A DNA stretch of 64,000 nucleotides from Zizania palustris (Eukaryota; Streptophyta; Magnoliopsida; Poales; Poaceae), in contig JAAALK010000283.1 in NCBI GenBank assembly GCA_019279435.1, positions 2,294,001 through 2,358,000 of the forward strand, written 5' to 3'. Positions 33,351 to 45,360 of the stretch are shown here, piece by piece (position 1 is the stretch's first letter; every line of letters begins with the position of its first letter). The translations under genes were made by a program, and so were the position numbers. Below the pieces are notes generated by a model, which searched no databases, was not told the origin of the DNA, and saw only the letters and a program-made list of their open reading frames with translations.

Positions 33351-34700
33351 TTACGATGTTTGCCACACACTTGGGAAATACCTTTTCAAGTACCTACCAT
33401 TCAAAGCTCTTCGAAACCGCTCTCCCTGTAGGGATTCCAACAAGTATGCGTTGCCGGGAGCGATTCTGGCCATCTTAAAAGGACCTTCCCAACTAGGTGA
33501 CCATTTACAAAACTTAGGACTCTTCGTCCCTAGGGGTAAAATTGTTTTCCACACCAAATCTCCTATTTGAAACGACTTTGGTTTAACCTTTTTATTGTAG
33601 GCTTTAGCTACTCTCTTCTTATCTATCTCTATGTCTTCTAAAGCCCTTAGTCTCTTATCATTCACTTCCTCTGGATTATCCTTCAGAAGAGTTTCATACT
33701 CGTCGACCGAGAAGCCATCTTGCTTTAACACTCTCAAGGAGCCAATATCTACCTCTACAGGCAAAACGACTTCTTCTCCATATACCAACTCATATGGACT
33801 AACCTTGGTAGCACCGTGCTTTGCAATTCTACAAGCCCACAACGCCTTAGAAAGCACTTCATGCCACCTTTTAGGAAACTCTTCAATTTTCTTCTTAATG
33901 AGCTTAATCACGGTTTTATTACTAGACTCGGCCTGACCATTGGCCTGAGCATAGTAAGGTGAAGAGTTTATCAACTTAATACCATAATATTCGGCGAAGT
34001 CCCTTACTTCTCTAGAAACAAATGAACTACCTTGATCTGTAGTAAGAGTTTGAGGAATACCGAATATATGTATGATGTGCTTCAAAATAAAATCATGTAC
34101 CTCATTGTGAGTCATGTTCTTGAGAGGTACAACCTTGGTCCACTTAGTGAAGTAATCCATCGCCATCAATACGAACCGATGCCCTTTTGAGGAAGGAGGG
34201 TGAATCTAGCCGATGAAGTCTAAACCCCAACCTCAAAACGGCCATGGCTTGACAATAGGATTGAGCAATGAGGCAGGAGCTAACTGGATATTTCCAAACT
34301 TCTAACATGCTTCACACCCTCTATAGTACTTGAAACAATCTTCAGTCATAGTCGGTCAATAAAAACCCGCTCTTTTGAGCATCCAACTCATTTTTTGGGC
34401 CGACTGATGAGTGCCGCAAAGCCCTTCATGGACTTCTCCTGTAGCTACTTGGGATTGCTCATGGTCTAAACACTTCAATAGTACTCCATCTATGGTTCGG
34501 TGATACAATGTGTCGTTTATCAACACGAATTTGAACGCTTGTCGCTGAACCTTTCGATCAATCCTTTGGCTAGGGTCTCTCAAATACTGGACGATTGGGA
34601 TTCTCCAATCGCCCTTACAGGTTTTAGAGGGTCTCGTTGGCCCACTTTCTGAAGTAATTTCTAAATTACTGACTTCGGGGTGCCCCCGAGCCATTCCAGC
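33351..34700 (-). pseudogene. pol: Integrase of Tat-D copy B
   Basis: The N-terminal zinc site begins HEGLCGTHQS (about 34430) and CEAC (about 34315). The DDE core has D in GLDFIG (about 34225), D in LTTDQGSSF (about 34050) and E in ANGQAESSNK (about 33930). The C-terminal domain (SWEGPFKMARI, then GRYLKRYFPS at the stop) is complete. Lesions: TGA at 34356-34358 and, further on, TAG, TGA and TAG between 34310 and 34200. All are consistent with C-to-T or G-to-A changes in Trp, Gln or Arg codons. The last 270 codons are open. Confidence 0.88.
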
Positions 34701-36923
34701 TCCTGCCGAAGCCTGGCCAGGGTGGTCGTTCGGAGTATGCTGGGCCGAAGCCCTTTAGAGGGTTTGGACTCTGGGGAGCATTCTCCGTGCAGGAGGCTTC
34801 GGCCTATAGACTTCAGCGTGCCAGCTCCTTCGGTTGGCAAGGTACTCCAGTCCAGGATCCTCGGCGCGCAGTGACCTTCGGCGACCAGAGGGGGTCGATC
34901 CGGAGGGTGTGCCTGCCCACTGTTACTGGCTTTGGCAGTGAGACCAAACACTGGCTTCTCTAATATAGAAAATTTTTCTCTCCTGACTTGGTATCCAGAT
35001 GCTTGCTGAGCCAAATCATTGGCAACTGAATTGGCTTCTCTTGACATGTGAGAGATTTTGAAGTCATCAAAAGTAGCAACTATGTCTAGGCATTTATCCA
35101 AGTAACTATTCAGCAAGCCATTAAAACATTGAGTACTCTTAGCTACTTGTTGCACTACCAACAGAGAATCATTGTATGCATGGACATGCCTAGCACCTAC
35201 AGACTCTAGTAATTCAAGGCCTAGCAACAAAGCTTCGTATTCGGCTTGGTTATTAGTGGAAGAAAATTCTAGACGGGCCGAAGTTTCAAAGTGCATTCCA
35301 TTGGGTGATATGAGAACCACTCCAATGCCTTGGCCACTCTTGCAAGCCGAACCATCAAAATAAAGTTTCCATGGTAATACCTCAACTAGAGCAATATTAT
35401 CGCTCCAGACGACATCTATGTGATGATCAACTATAAAGTTGGCTACGACTTGGCCTTTCATCGCTCTCAGGGGTTCGTAGGCCAAATCGTACTCAATCAA
35501 TGTGTAAGCCCATTTTCCAATTCTTCCACTTAGAATCGGCTTCTGTAACATGTGTTTTATAACATCGGTTTGACAAGCGACAACACATGTAGTGGGGAGA
35601 AGATAATGGCACAATTTGGTGCACGCGTAGTAAAGTGATAAACACAATCGTTCTACAAACGCATACCTGGTTTCGGCGTCTAGCAGGCGGTGGCTCAAGA
35701 ATGTGATGATGTACTCCTTTCCCTCTACCTCCTGGGTTAGCACAGCCCCAATCACGCTATATTCAGCAGCGATGTATAGCCGAAACGGGATCCCGACTTT
35801 GGGCGCTCTCACCACCGACGGTGATGACAAGTACTCCTTGATCTTCTCAAAAGCACTTTGCTGTCTTCCCCCCCAAGTGAACTCAGCTTCATTTTTTAGC
35901 CGGAGTATGGGGACAAAGGCATCAATCTTGCCGGACAAGTTGGATATAAAGCGACGTAAATAGTTCATCTTGCCTAGCAATTTTTGTACATCCCTTTTGC
36001 ACGTCGGCGCTGCAATGTTTCTAATCTTCTTAAGTCTCTTAGGATCAATTTCTATGCCTCTCTCGTGAATCATGAAACCTAAGAACTTACCCGCCGACAC
36101 ACCAAAAGCACACTTAAGGGGGTTCATTTTCAACCCATACTGTCGCATCCTATCGAAAACAACCTTCAAATTGGCTAAATGGTTTCCCATAGCATCCGAT
36201 TTGACTACGACATCATCGATGTAAACTTCTAACATAACTCCTAACAAGTCATGAAAGATCAAGTTCATAGCGCGCTGATATGTGGCGCCGGCATTTTTCA
36301 AACCAAAAGTCATGACGACCAACTCGAACAAACCGACAAAACCAGGGCATCGAAAGGCAGTCTTGTAGATGTCCTGAAGCATCGTTGATCAGCATGTCAG
36401 CTATCGGCATTGGATACTCGTCCTTTGGAGTGACTTTGTTCAGATCCCTGAAATCAATGCATACCTGTATCTTGCCGCTCCCTTTCTTCTCTACAGGCAC
36501 AATGTTAGCAACCCATTCTACGTACCTGCACGGCCTAATAAATTCAGCCTTGACTAGTCGCTCCACTTCTTCTTTAACTCGGTCATAGACGGCCGAGTTA
36601 AAGCGACGGGGAGGCTGCTTATAAGGCCTAAATCCAGATTTGATTGGCAGCCAATGCTCCACGAGCTCGCAGCTTAGCCCTGGCATCTCGCTATACTCCC
36701 ATGCAAAACAATCAACATACGACCAAAGTAACTTTATTACTTCAGCCTTTTCATCGGGCTGTAAATGTTGGTTTACAAAAGTCGGCCTTGGGATGCTAAC
36801 ATTACCTATGTCAACTTCCTCCAAGGGGTCAGCCGACACAAAACCTTGTCCTAATTTCTCTACTTCGCTAATGTCCCCGATGACCTCGGCAATACCGTCT
36901 TTATTAGATCGATATTGCTCCAC
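34701..36923 (-). pseudogene. pol: Reverse transcriptase, RNase H and second RNase H of Tat-D copy B
   Basis: The RT N-terminal part (36923-36385) includes WVANIVPVEKKGSGKIQVCIDFRDLN. At about 36378 the sequence jumps from ASGH to YKTAFRCPGF with a frame change, so the segment with the first catalytic Asp of RT is missing. The YIDD catalytic motif is present (about 36220). The linked RNase H (about 35780-35480) reads LYIAAEYS where an Asp is usual. The second, Tat-type RNase H starts LYFDGSACKSGQG (about 35365) and ends NSVANDLAQQASG (about 35005). After it the frame stays open to 34661 but bears Pro/Ser-rich sequence that may be a small insertion. It cannot make an active RT. Confidence 0.87.
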
Positions 36924-36959
36924 ACGATACTTTAGCTAATCTAGATTACTCCTGCTAGA

Positions 36960-38262
36960 CATGACTATTAATACAAAAATAGCCGTGCTACTCCAGCCGG
37001 CTTTACAGACACTGGTACAAACCATCCTCCAGATACGCTAACAAAATTGTAATCCGAAAGATCCCTACCTGACAGACACTCCACTTTGTTATGGACGGTG
37101 TCAACTGATACATCGGCCAATGCTACTTGGGCCGAAGTATCCGCGGGAATGAATTCTACCTCATCGCCGTCCAACTGTATCAGGCACTAGTGTAGAGTAG
37201 AAGGAATGCAACAGTTCGCATGAATCTAGTCGCGCCTGAGTAGTACGCTATAATTACCTTGTACGTCGATGATGAAAAATGTTGTTGGCAATGTATTGTT
37301 GCCCACCATCAGCTCCATAGAGAGTACGCCCTGGGCCTCAGAGCTCTCACCGTTGAAGCAGTTGAGCATCAAGTTGGTCTTCTTCAGGTCATCCTCATCC
37401 CTGCCAAGTTTCTTCAACAACGAGTAAGGCATCAGTTTGATAGTGGCGCCGCCGTCGATGAGCATCCGGGAAATCAGCTTCCCATCGATGTGACCTCTGA
37501 CATAGAGAGGCTTTAGATGGCGAGCCGAGTCCTCGGGCTTCTCGAAGATGGCGTTGCGCGGACCGAGGTTCAATTGAGCGACCTCGGCCTCGTCCTATGG
37601 CAGGGCGAACTCGGCGGGTAGCGTGACGATGTTGATGTCCATCACCTGAGGTGCGGGCCCTTCAGAGATGGGCGAGTAATCATCATCGAGCATGTCGTCG
37701 TCGTCGTCGCTTGGACTAGGATCCGGGTTGTTTATCTCAACCGGCTTCTCCCTCCATACCTATTTTGTAGCTGGCCGAGGGCGGATTTCATCGAAGATAG
37801 AGTCGCGCTCGGCCTCAGCTTTCTTTTCACGCATCTCCTGGGCCGGTAGTCTTTGTAGGCATCTCTTCTATGATTTGGACATGCCTGGAGGGGCCCAAGA
37901 TGGCTGCGGCTTGGTGCTGGGTGCTACTGTTCGGCTTCCATTAATTCTGGCCGAAGTGGTACTGCGCCCTTCAGCCTTATGCACCCTATGTTCGGAGGGT
38001 GCTTCACTGCAAACCCCGACAGACAGACGAGCCTCGTTCGGCCGACCGAACCAGGCTTCGGCGAAGAGCTCAGCCGAAGCATGGGGCTTACCTCCATCAT
38101 ACCTTGGTGACAAAGTCTTCGGGATTGGGACTTCCCGAGACCCAACTCTGATGGTGATGGCTTCGGACTCCCTGACCTTGACCTCCGCGTGCTCGCACCC
38201 TTCGGCTTCACTCTGCATGGTCCGATTCGAAGGCACCACAGACAATATGTGGATGATTCCCC
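36960..38262 (-). pseudogene. gag-pro: End of gag and aspartic protease of Tat-D copy B
   Basis: Bases 38262-37868 encode the gag end, with the words VGSREVPIP and PPGMSKS shared with 29300-29640. An Asp-rich linker (DDDDDMLDDDYSPI, about 37705-37665) leads to the protease, whose active site MLIDGGATIKLMP is at about 37460-37420. The protease ends near 37226 with a frame change, and 37174-36968 is the linker to RT. Frame changes and stops separate the pieces. The frame at 38308-37868 begins in antisense of Tat-A, so its first 20 or so residues are an artefact of the junction. Confidence 0.8.
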
Positions 38263-38264
38263 CC

Positions 38265-39967
38265 TCCGCGAAGAAATATGGACTATTTACTCCGATGGAG
38301 CTTTTCAAGCATCTGGCGCAGGTGTCAGAGCTGTGATAATTTCGCCTTCAGGGCAAAAGCCTTTGTACTCCGCAAGACTCAACTTTAAGTCTACCAATAA
38401 TACAGCGGAGTATGAAGGAATTCTGTTGGGACTTCGCAAGGCACGTGCTCTAGGGGCTACAAGAGTTGTTATTAAAACAGATTCTCAGATTGTAGCAGGG
38501 CACGTGGACAAGAGTTTCCAAGTCCGACATCCGCAACTTGCAAAGTACTTAGAAGAAATCCGGAAGATCGAAGCAGCATTTAAAGGGATTTCCATTCGAA
38601 GTATACCTAGAGTAGAAAATATGCAAGCGGATATCTTAGCGAAAGCTGCAGCCAGAGCTATGGATATACCCGAAGAAGATTTTTATAAAGAACTTAATAC
38701 ACCTTCGGTACCACAAATTCCTGCTGCAAAAGTCTTTTGCATTCCAAGTACAGATTGGCGAAGCTCAATCATGAAAGTATTGCAAGGAGAGGCAGATATG
38801 TCCGAAGAACCACAACTTTCAAGGTTAAAGCTTAGAACTCGGAATTATCAAATAATCAACGGTATTTTATACAAGGCCGGAGTATGTTCCCCTCTACTCC
38901 GATGTATATCTCAAGCCGAAGGTCAAGAAATTCTTCGAGAAATCCATGAAGGACTTTGCGGTAGCCATTTGGCCCCTCGAGCTTTGGCAGGAAAAACACT
39001 TCGCCGGGGGCTTTATTGGCCTACAATAACAGCTGATGCGGAGAGCTTGGTCCGCACTTATCAAGGATGTCAATGGATGGGATGAAGGAGTCATCGCCCA
39101 CCAACAGCTCTTCAAGTTATAGCTCCGGTATGGCCCATGGCCAGATGGGGTATGGATCTTATTGGTCCCTTCCCAACAGCAAAAGGAAATCTAAAGTTCG
39201 CATTGGTAGCTATTGAATATTTTTCTAAGTGGGTAGAAGCAGAGCCCTTAACAGCTATCACTTCGAACAATGTACAAAAATTCTTTTGGAAGAGTATCAT
39301 TTGCTGATTCGGAGTGCCTAGACAACTCACAGTTGATAATGGAACACAGTTCGATGAAGAACCTTTCAGGATGTTTTGCGAAGAGCTAGGCATCCAGTTA
39401 TGTTTTGCTGCAGTGAGACATCCTCAGTCTAATGGAGCCGTAGAAAGAGCCAATGGTAATATTTTGTTAGGGCTAAATCGAAGGATAGTAGGATTGGCAA
39501 AAGGACTCTGGACCGAAGAACTTCCAAAGATTTTGTGGTCCATTCGGACCACTCAAACGAGGTCCACCAGTTTCACTCCATTCAGACTATTATTTGGAGA
39601 CGAAGCTATGACACCAACAGAGCTCAAAGGAGGATCACTTTGCAGCACCGAACCGGAAATAGAAGGAGAAAGACAAGCTTCGCTGGATTTAACAGAGGAG
39701 ACAAGACTTCGAGCTGTGGCCAATTTATCAAAGTATCACCAACAGACGAAGGCTTGGTTTGACCCAAAGGTTAAGATTAATGAACTTAGACCGGGTCATC
39801 TCGTTTTGCGAAGTATCATAGCACCAGGAAAATTAGGAAATAAATGGGAAGTTCCATACTTAATTGTTCGTTCAGGACGTCCTGGTTCTTTTAAATTAGC
39901 TAATTTGGAAGGTGAAGAGTTAGCACACACTTGGCATGCGGAGCACCTAAAGCGATACTTCGCATAA
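38265..39967 (+). pseudogene. pol: Second RNase H and integrase of Tat-A copy 2
   Basis: It is closely similar to 270-1963. It starts inside the second RNase H at WTIYSDGAFQ, keeps the acidic positions, the HEGLCGSHL zinc site and the integrase core (MDLIG, TVDNGTQF, NGAVERANG). Two in-frame TGA codons, at 39083-39085 and 39305-39307, replace Arg codons of copy 1. The C-terminal domain and the final HLKRYFA stop are intact. Inactive by the two stops and the missing N-terminus. Confidence 0.92.
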
Positions 39968-40726
39968 GGGCTCCTTGTAATCATTTGTAATCACTTTTCG
40001 AATCAATAAAGCATATGGTTCAGATAGTGCCTACCCCTCATAAACTTCCAGCTTCCGAGTGGACGCACTGGAACCGTGGAGTTGACCGAGAGGGAAGTGT
40101 CATTAATTTGAATCATATTTTTCGAGGTGGTGGGCTGACATAATCCGGAGTCCAAGCCACCGGCTTGAAGACATCCGTAAAAGAGCCCCAAAACCACATA
40201 ATGCGGAGTCCAAGCCACTGGCTGGAAGACATCCGTAAAAAGAGTCCAAAGAGACCAAATAATGCAAAGCCCAAGCCACCGCTTGTAGGTATCCGTAAAA
40301 AGAGTCCAAAGAGACCACTGCGAACTCCAAACCACTGGTTTGACAGATTTTGCAAAAAAGAGCCGAAGGAGGCCAAAACAAAACAAAACAGAGTTAAGCT
40401 TCGAATGTCTGTTAAGAAAGTCCAAAGTGACAAATTATCTAAGACACTAAAGTGTCCGGAAAGTTATCTCAAGTGATTTCTTTCAAAAACATAAGATACT
40501 AAGTTGCCAATCTTCAGACTACAAATAAGTCGAAGACATTTTATAAGATTTTAGTGGATCTTTAAATTACCGAGGGGCTCCGAACCCCCAAAATTGTACT
40601 CCTAAGTTTTTCTTTGTGCCTAACCATCTTTGAATACAATTCGAAGTTGCTTACGCCCAAAAAGGGGCTAAAAAATAGGGAGACAATTTTAAATCGATAT
40701 TTATTATCCGAACAAATATGATTACA
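39968..40726. repeat. Short tandem repeats and non-coding stretch, Tat-A copy 2
   Basis: About four diverged units of 58-62 bp (GTCCAAGCCAC...CATCCGTAAAA, near 40149, 40208, 40270 and 40325), matching the ten-unit block of copy 1. The conserved palindrome GACACT-AA-AGTGTC is at 40443-40456. No gene. Confidence 0.8.
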
Positions 40727-43700
40727 TCATGAAAAATTGGTATCTAAACCAAGAAAGAATCGAAGACCTCTTCGATCTCTAGAGCTAGGGTTGGAACGAC
40801 TAGTTCCAGTGCCGGGAGTTCTAACAACTTTGCATTTAACTCTTCTGCCTCCCTTCGAAGCTCTAAAGTCTTTTTGTTCTTGCTGAAGCTCGGCCCAAGT
40901 TTGAAGCCATTCGGGGCTCCTTTCCCAGCTTCCAAGTTCTTCAGGCTTTTTACCTTGAGCTTCATCTTCGTCTTCGGACCATATAATGTCTTCAGAAGAT
41001 GAAGTTTCCAAGTTAACTTCTTTTTCTTCCTCTTTAATACAAGATAATATATCTTTGCTTATTTCGGATGTAATCATTCCGGAACTATCTCGAGGAACTA
41101 GAAATCGAGGGCGCTTGTGAGGTTTTAAGATATCGAAGGTAGCCCATAATAAGTGAAGTTTGTCGTTAACATCTAACACTTTGACATCTTCCATATGAGG
41201 CAAAGCCTAAAAACATGATAAACAAATCTTCATTCATAAATGCACAGAAACGTAGTGCTTTACATAGTTGAAGATCCTAAGGTAATTCTAAACCTGCGGT
41301 TTTGGAGGAGGCTGACTGCTCGAAGCTTGAGATCGAGCCTGCTTCTGGCGTTGTCCTTCGTCAATCCAGGCCTTGATCGCAGAGCGACCTTCGGCTCTCC
41401 ATGAAGTTTGAAAGGCTTGCCAAGCAGCGGCCACACCTTCGGAGGGAGTAAGAAGCTGGTCATCATCGAAGGTAATGGGACCCTCTCCTGCGCTCGGAGT
41501 TATCGATCGGCCCAGATCTTCGTAGTAACGAAGTATGCCGACAGCAGCCACTTGTCCGGAGATTTCTCCATACCGAATGTCTGCTGTCTTCATTTGCTTC
41601 GCTGCTCCTTGGATCCTCTTCAGCCGGCGTAGCAGAGAGATGTTGTCATCCGAAGGAAGCGTCCCAGTAGTACTGAAGTACTCCAGAACGCCTAACAATT
41701 GGTCCATAACCTCCGCAGCTACCTTCTCTGACTTCAGCTTATCTTCAATTAATGCATCCTTCGTCGAAGTTAGCTCTCCTACTACTCCAGAGAGCCTAGC
41801 AGCCTCCGTAGCTAAAGAATTCTTTTGATTCAGTAGCTGGCTAGCTTCTTCTCGGAGTCTAACAAGCTCGGCCCCCGCAGTAGCGTGCTCCGCCCGCATC
41901 TTTTCAATTTCTGCTCGAAGCACGATTTTTTCTGCTTCGAGCTCCTTGTTCGCAGCCTCCAAGCTTTGTCTGGCCCTGCGCTCCGTTGAAACCATGTTGT
42001 CCATGTGGACCACTCGACCTTCGGAGATAGTAAGATTTCGTTGAAGAGTAGCATTTTCCTCTCGAAGGCGAATGCTTCCACGTTCATTTGAAATGTTCGC
42101 AGCTCGGGCCAAGACTGTTTGCTGCAAAAAGAAAAAACCAAGGTAAGAAATTATTTATATATAAATTTGATGTTGTTTTGTAGATACATCGTACCTGGTA
42201 TGCTGCGCGTTCCATGGCAGCGTTAAGCTCCGAACTCTCCGCCTCGCTCAAGATAGCCACCAAGTCCGTCTCCCCGACTTCATGACTAGCTCGATCCAAA
42301 GGTTCGAGCAAAGTCCGAAGCCCAGTTCTTCGCTCCAAGAAAGGAGCTAGAAGGGGGAGCATGCTCAAGGCTTGCTGGTCATCTTCGCTTGGCGAAGGTC
42401 CAGAATGCTGAGCTGTGGTCTTCGGAGCCCCAGTAGACTGGCCCCCCTCAGTAGATTGGCTCTCGTCTGTTGATTCAGATGGAGTTGATCCTGAGCTTGT
42501 TGTAGGGAGGGGGTCCATCTTCCCTTTGCCTTTTCCAGGCCCCATTTGAGTGGCTCCTGGAATTGGCTCTGAAGTTGTCGAAGGTCTAGGAATTGTATCC
42601 TTGGGACGGACCTCTTCCATGGAAGTGGATCCTGTAGAAACAAAGGTATTATACATTGTATAATTTCGCAGGAAAAAAGAATTATGCAAAGTTTACCTTC
42701 GACATTCTGGTGACGGGTGAGCATTGGGCTGCTTGGCGGGTCGAAGGCAAGGTCTTCGTCAGAGTCAACAGTCAAATCTTCGACTCTCGGAGCATCTCCT
42801 TGAACAGCCGTTGTTACTTCACTTGGAATCGAAGCTGCAGTAACTTCGACGACGCCTTCATCTACAGGGGCTCCGTCTAGGACTCCCTCTTGAGGTAAAT
42901 TTTCTTGAGCCGCTGGAGTCCTTGTTCGAGGTTGACTTGAGACTCCGGCACGCTCGCAGCATCTTCAATATGTATATCTTGTTGGGCTGCATCTTCGTCA
43001 ATCAGCCTCACGAGCAACCTGCCTTCATCCTCTTGAGAATCAGAGATTGAAGCTCTTGGACTCGAAGCCGCAGGAATTCTTGGTTTTCGAGCTACCTTCT
43101 TGACCGGAGTCTTGGCAGAGCTCGAAGTTCCAGCTTCGACTTTCCTCTTCTTAGGCCCTTTCTCCGAAGGCACCCAATCTACCAAAGGGGGCGGAACCAC
43201 TTCGAGTAGCCCCCATACTCGGTTGGATCGCTCCCAACTACCAACCAATTTGATTCTCCATTCTTTCTCGGTCGGAGTTGGGACGCCCAAAATCTTCTCC
43301 GATGCTCGTACGATTTGCTCCGAAGTTATAGGGGCTGAAGAAGCTGAAAAATGAGTTAAGTTCGTTAACTTTTTGAATAAATATACATAGAGTATGTTGT
43401 TTTCGAAGTTACCTACAGGACTCGAAGTTGAAGAAATTTTCCGAAGACCGCCTTCCGAATCCTCTTCGAAAGTGATTGGCCAGTTGGCCATCAGAGGAGG
43501 GATTTGAAGCCCGAGGAATTCTTCGGCTAAATCTCGCATGCTCAACCGATGATTGATTTTTTGAAGTAAGCTGAGGCGAGCTTCGAGCTGACCCGGATCT
43601 GGATGCACAAGGGCTTCTTTTCGGATGTTGATGTCTTGCAAATGTCCGGCTAGACGGTTGCTTGCCCCAACTTCGGCGTAAAACCACTTCAGGATCTAAT

Positions 43701-44364
43701 CGGTGTACCATCTGGCATTGATGGCCTTAGCGGGAAACCGAAGAGCATACTCATCTCGAAGTCTGAAGTTGATACTTCCGAAGGCTACTACCATCTTTAC
43801 ACCTCCGGGGCCTACGAAGGTTTTCGGTTGGCATGAAGCTCTGTGCAGTGCTGCGAAGATCTCCGTCCTTCCTTCACAACCTTCGGCTCGCAACGCCCAT
43901 TCGAAGATGGCAAGACGCGCTACCGCATTCGGAGAGAGTTGGGGGAGGGTGACGTGGAACAAGTCTAATACTTCCGCCAAGAAGTCTACCGCCGGAAGCC
44001 CTAAACCAGCTTCGAAGAAGGCTTCGAAGATGACCACTTCTCCGGGTCTTGGTGACGGAATGATTTCCTTCGCAGGTTTGCGAATCATAACCCCCGAACT
44101 AATCTTGCCTTCTACTGCAGCCGCAAGCGATTCGCTTCTGCAGGTTGACGGCCCTAGTTGATAAGATTGGTCCGTATACTTCATCGACGCCGAAAAGAGG
44201 TCTTGGGGACCGACATTTTGGGGATTTCCACCCACCGGCGCCATTACTGCCACTGAAGGATTTGGAGTTGCTGTCGCCGATGATGCAGCCGCTGCCGCCG
44301 CTGCAGCTTGCTGCCGGGCCAAGGTTGAAGTCGCTCTAGGACCCTTGAAACTAGTTTTCGCCAT
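40727..44364 (-). pseudogene. Antisense five-exon gene of the Tat-A element, copy 2
   Basis: Inferred exons are 44364-43413, 43343-42697, 42631-42195, 42121-41294 and 41206-40727. The introns of 69, 65, 73 and 87 bp all start GT and end AG, at the same protein positions as in copy 1. Exons 3, 4 and 5 are exactly the same length in both copies (437, 828 and 480 nt). Lesions differ from copy 1: a Trp codon is TAG at 43693-43695 and there is a one-base frameshift near 42926. The one-base deletions of copy 1 are not present here. Domains match: Ala-rich start, gypsy-type-transposon-like domain, disordered middle, coiled coil in exon 4 and basic end. Independent lesions in a shared frame imply that the ancestral gene was intact when the copies separated. 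Confidence 0.82.
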
Positions 44365-44803
44365 TAGATCTGGTGGATTGTTTCAGAGGAAAAATGGTGG
44401 CTAGGGCTCTAGTGATGGCTTGTTTGCACGAAAGCAGTGAAAAGGTACTCAAGAAAGGTTTGGGCCCTCTATTTATAGCCCGAACCCTGATTTGTTACCG
44501 TTTGCCTGTGTCGTTTCGCATTCCCAACCGTTACTTAGTTCCGAAATTAAAGCATTCCGTAACTTCCGTTAGAAGAAAGAAGCTAACGACTATTTCTTCT
44601 AAGTCTAAAAAGGCTTTCGGACTTTTCAAGTTAGTTCTAAGTTACTTCGAAAGTAATTTTATTAAAAACTGATTCAAAGTTTACATCTCCATGTAGTTCG
44701 GAGATGGTTTAAACCTGCTAACCCCTACACATGATTATTTTTCTTGCGTATACTGCTCTCCTAACATTATAGATTTAGCGGAGAAGCGTATTCGAGGGGC
44801 TAT
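44365..44803 (-). promoter_or_regulatory. Promoter region of antisense gene copy 2, and polypurine tract
   Basis: A minus-strand TATAAATA is at 44477-44470, 106 bp upstream of the ATG. The region is homologous to 6846-7322. CGAGGGGCTAT before the LTR at 44804 is the likely polypurine tract for the + strand element. No other gene. Confidence 0.6.
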
Positions 44804-45298
44804 TGTTGGGGGAAAATATTCCATCATCAGGGTTATTGCAGTGATGAGATAAGGACTGGTGATTAAGACGAAGACTTCCAACATATAATTTCGGAGATGC
44901 ATCAAGTCAAGTTCGAAGTATGATGACGGGCTCTAGTTCAGAGTATATCTTCGAACTTGGACTCTTCCGAGAACTTCTTTGCCAGCTAAGATGGAAGACT
45001 TATCTTCTTTCTCATTAGATTAGTCTTTTACCATTTTAGCCCTATTAAGGGTACCGAATAGTTTCCACTATGTCGGTTGTAATTGAGGGGTAAATAGGTC
45101 TTTTCCTTAATGTTTGAGCCTATAAATACCCCCTATTTAACCCTGTAATAAGGACCGAATACAAGTTACTCAATACACACTTTCAAACTATTCCAAGTTA
45201 TTGTCCTTTCGGAGGCTTGGAATAGTTTCCTTCGCAAACACTTCGTTTGTTAGTTTCTAATCTTCAGAAACCTGTTAGCGTAATCTTTTACGCCAACA
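44804..45298 (+). repeat. LTR of Tat-A copy 2 (shared by two element bodies)
   Basis: 495 bp, ends TGTTGG and CCAACA, TATAAATA at 45121-45128. It matches 7323-7818. It has a polypurine tract on its left and a primer binding site on its right. Confidence 0.93.
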
Positions 45299-45300
45299 GT

Positions 45301-45318
45301 TGGCGCCGTCCGTGGGGA
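45301..45318 (+). promoter_or_regulatory. Primer binding site of Tat-A
   Basis: TGGCGCCGTCCGTGGGGA begins two bases after the LTR end. The first nine bases fit a tRNA 3' end of the Asp type; the rest is less clear, so the tRNA is not certain. Confidence 0.65.
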
Positions 45319-45360
45319 ACCTAGTCCAAGAAACTTCGTTCTCTACCAACTTCTTACACC

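Larger units (their letters stand above)
31982..38262 (-). mobile_element. Tat-lineage element, minus strand, 3' part (Tat-D copy B)
   Basis: Minus-strand order: end of gag, protease, RT, RNase H, second RNase H, integrase, polypurine tract, LTR. The 5' LTR and most of gag are missing; the break at about 38262 joins Tat-A copy 2 in the opposite orientation. Integrase directly precedes the LTR with only about 90 bp between, so this family lacks the long 3' region and antisense gene of Tat-A. Confidence 0.85.

Noticed and set aside
38189..38264. Start of the 298-codon frame before the RNase H
   Set aside because: The first 25 or so residues are antisense of Tat-D gag; a chimeric start made by the junction, not a real N-terminus.
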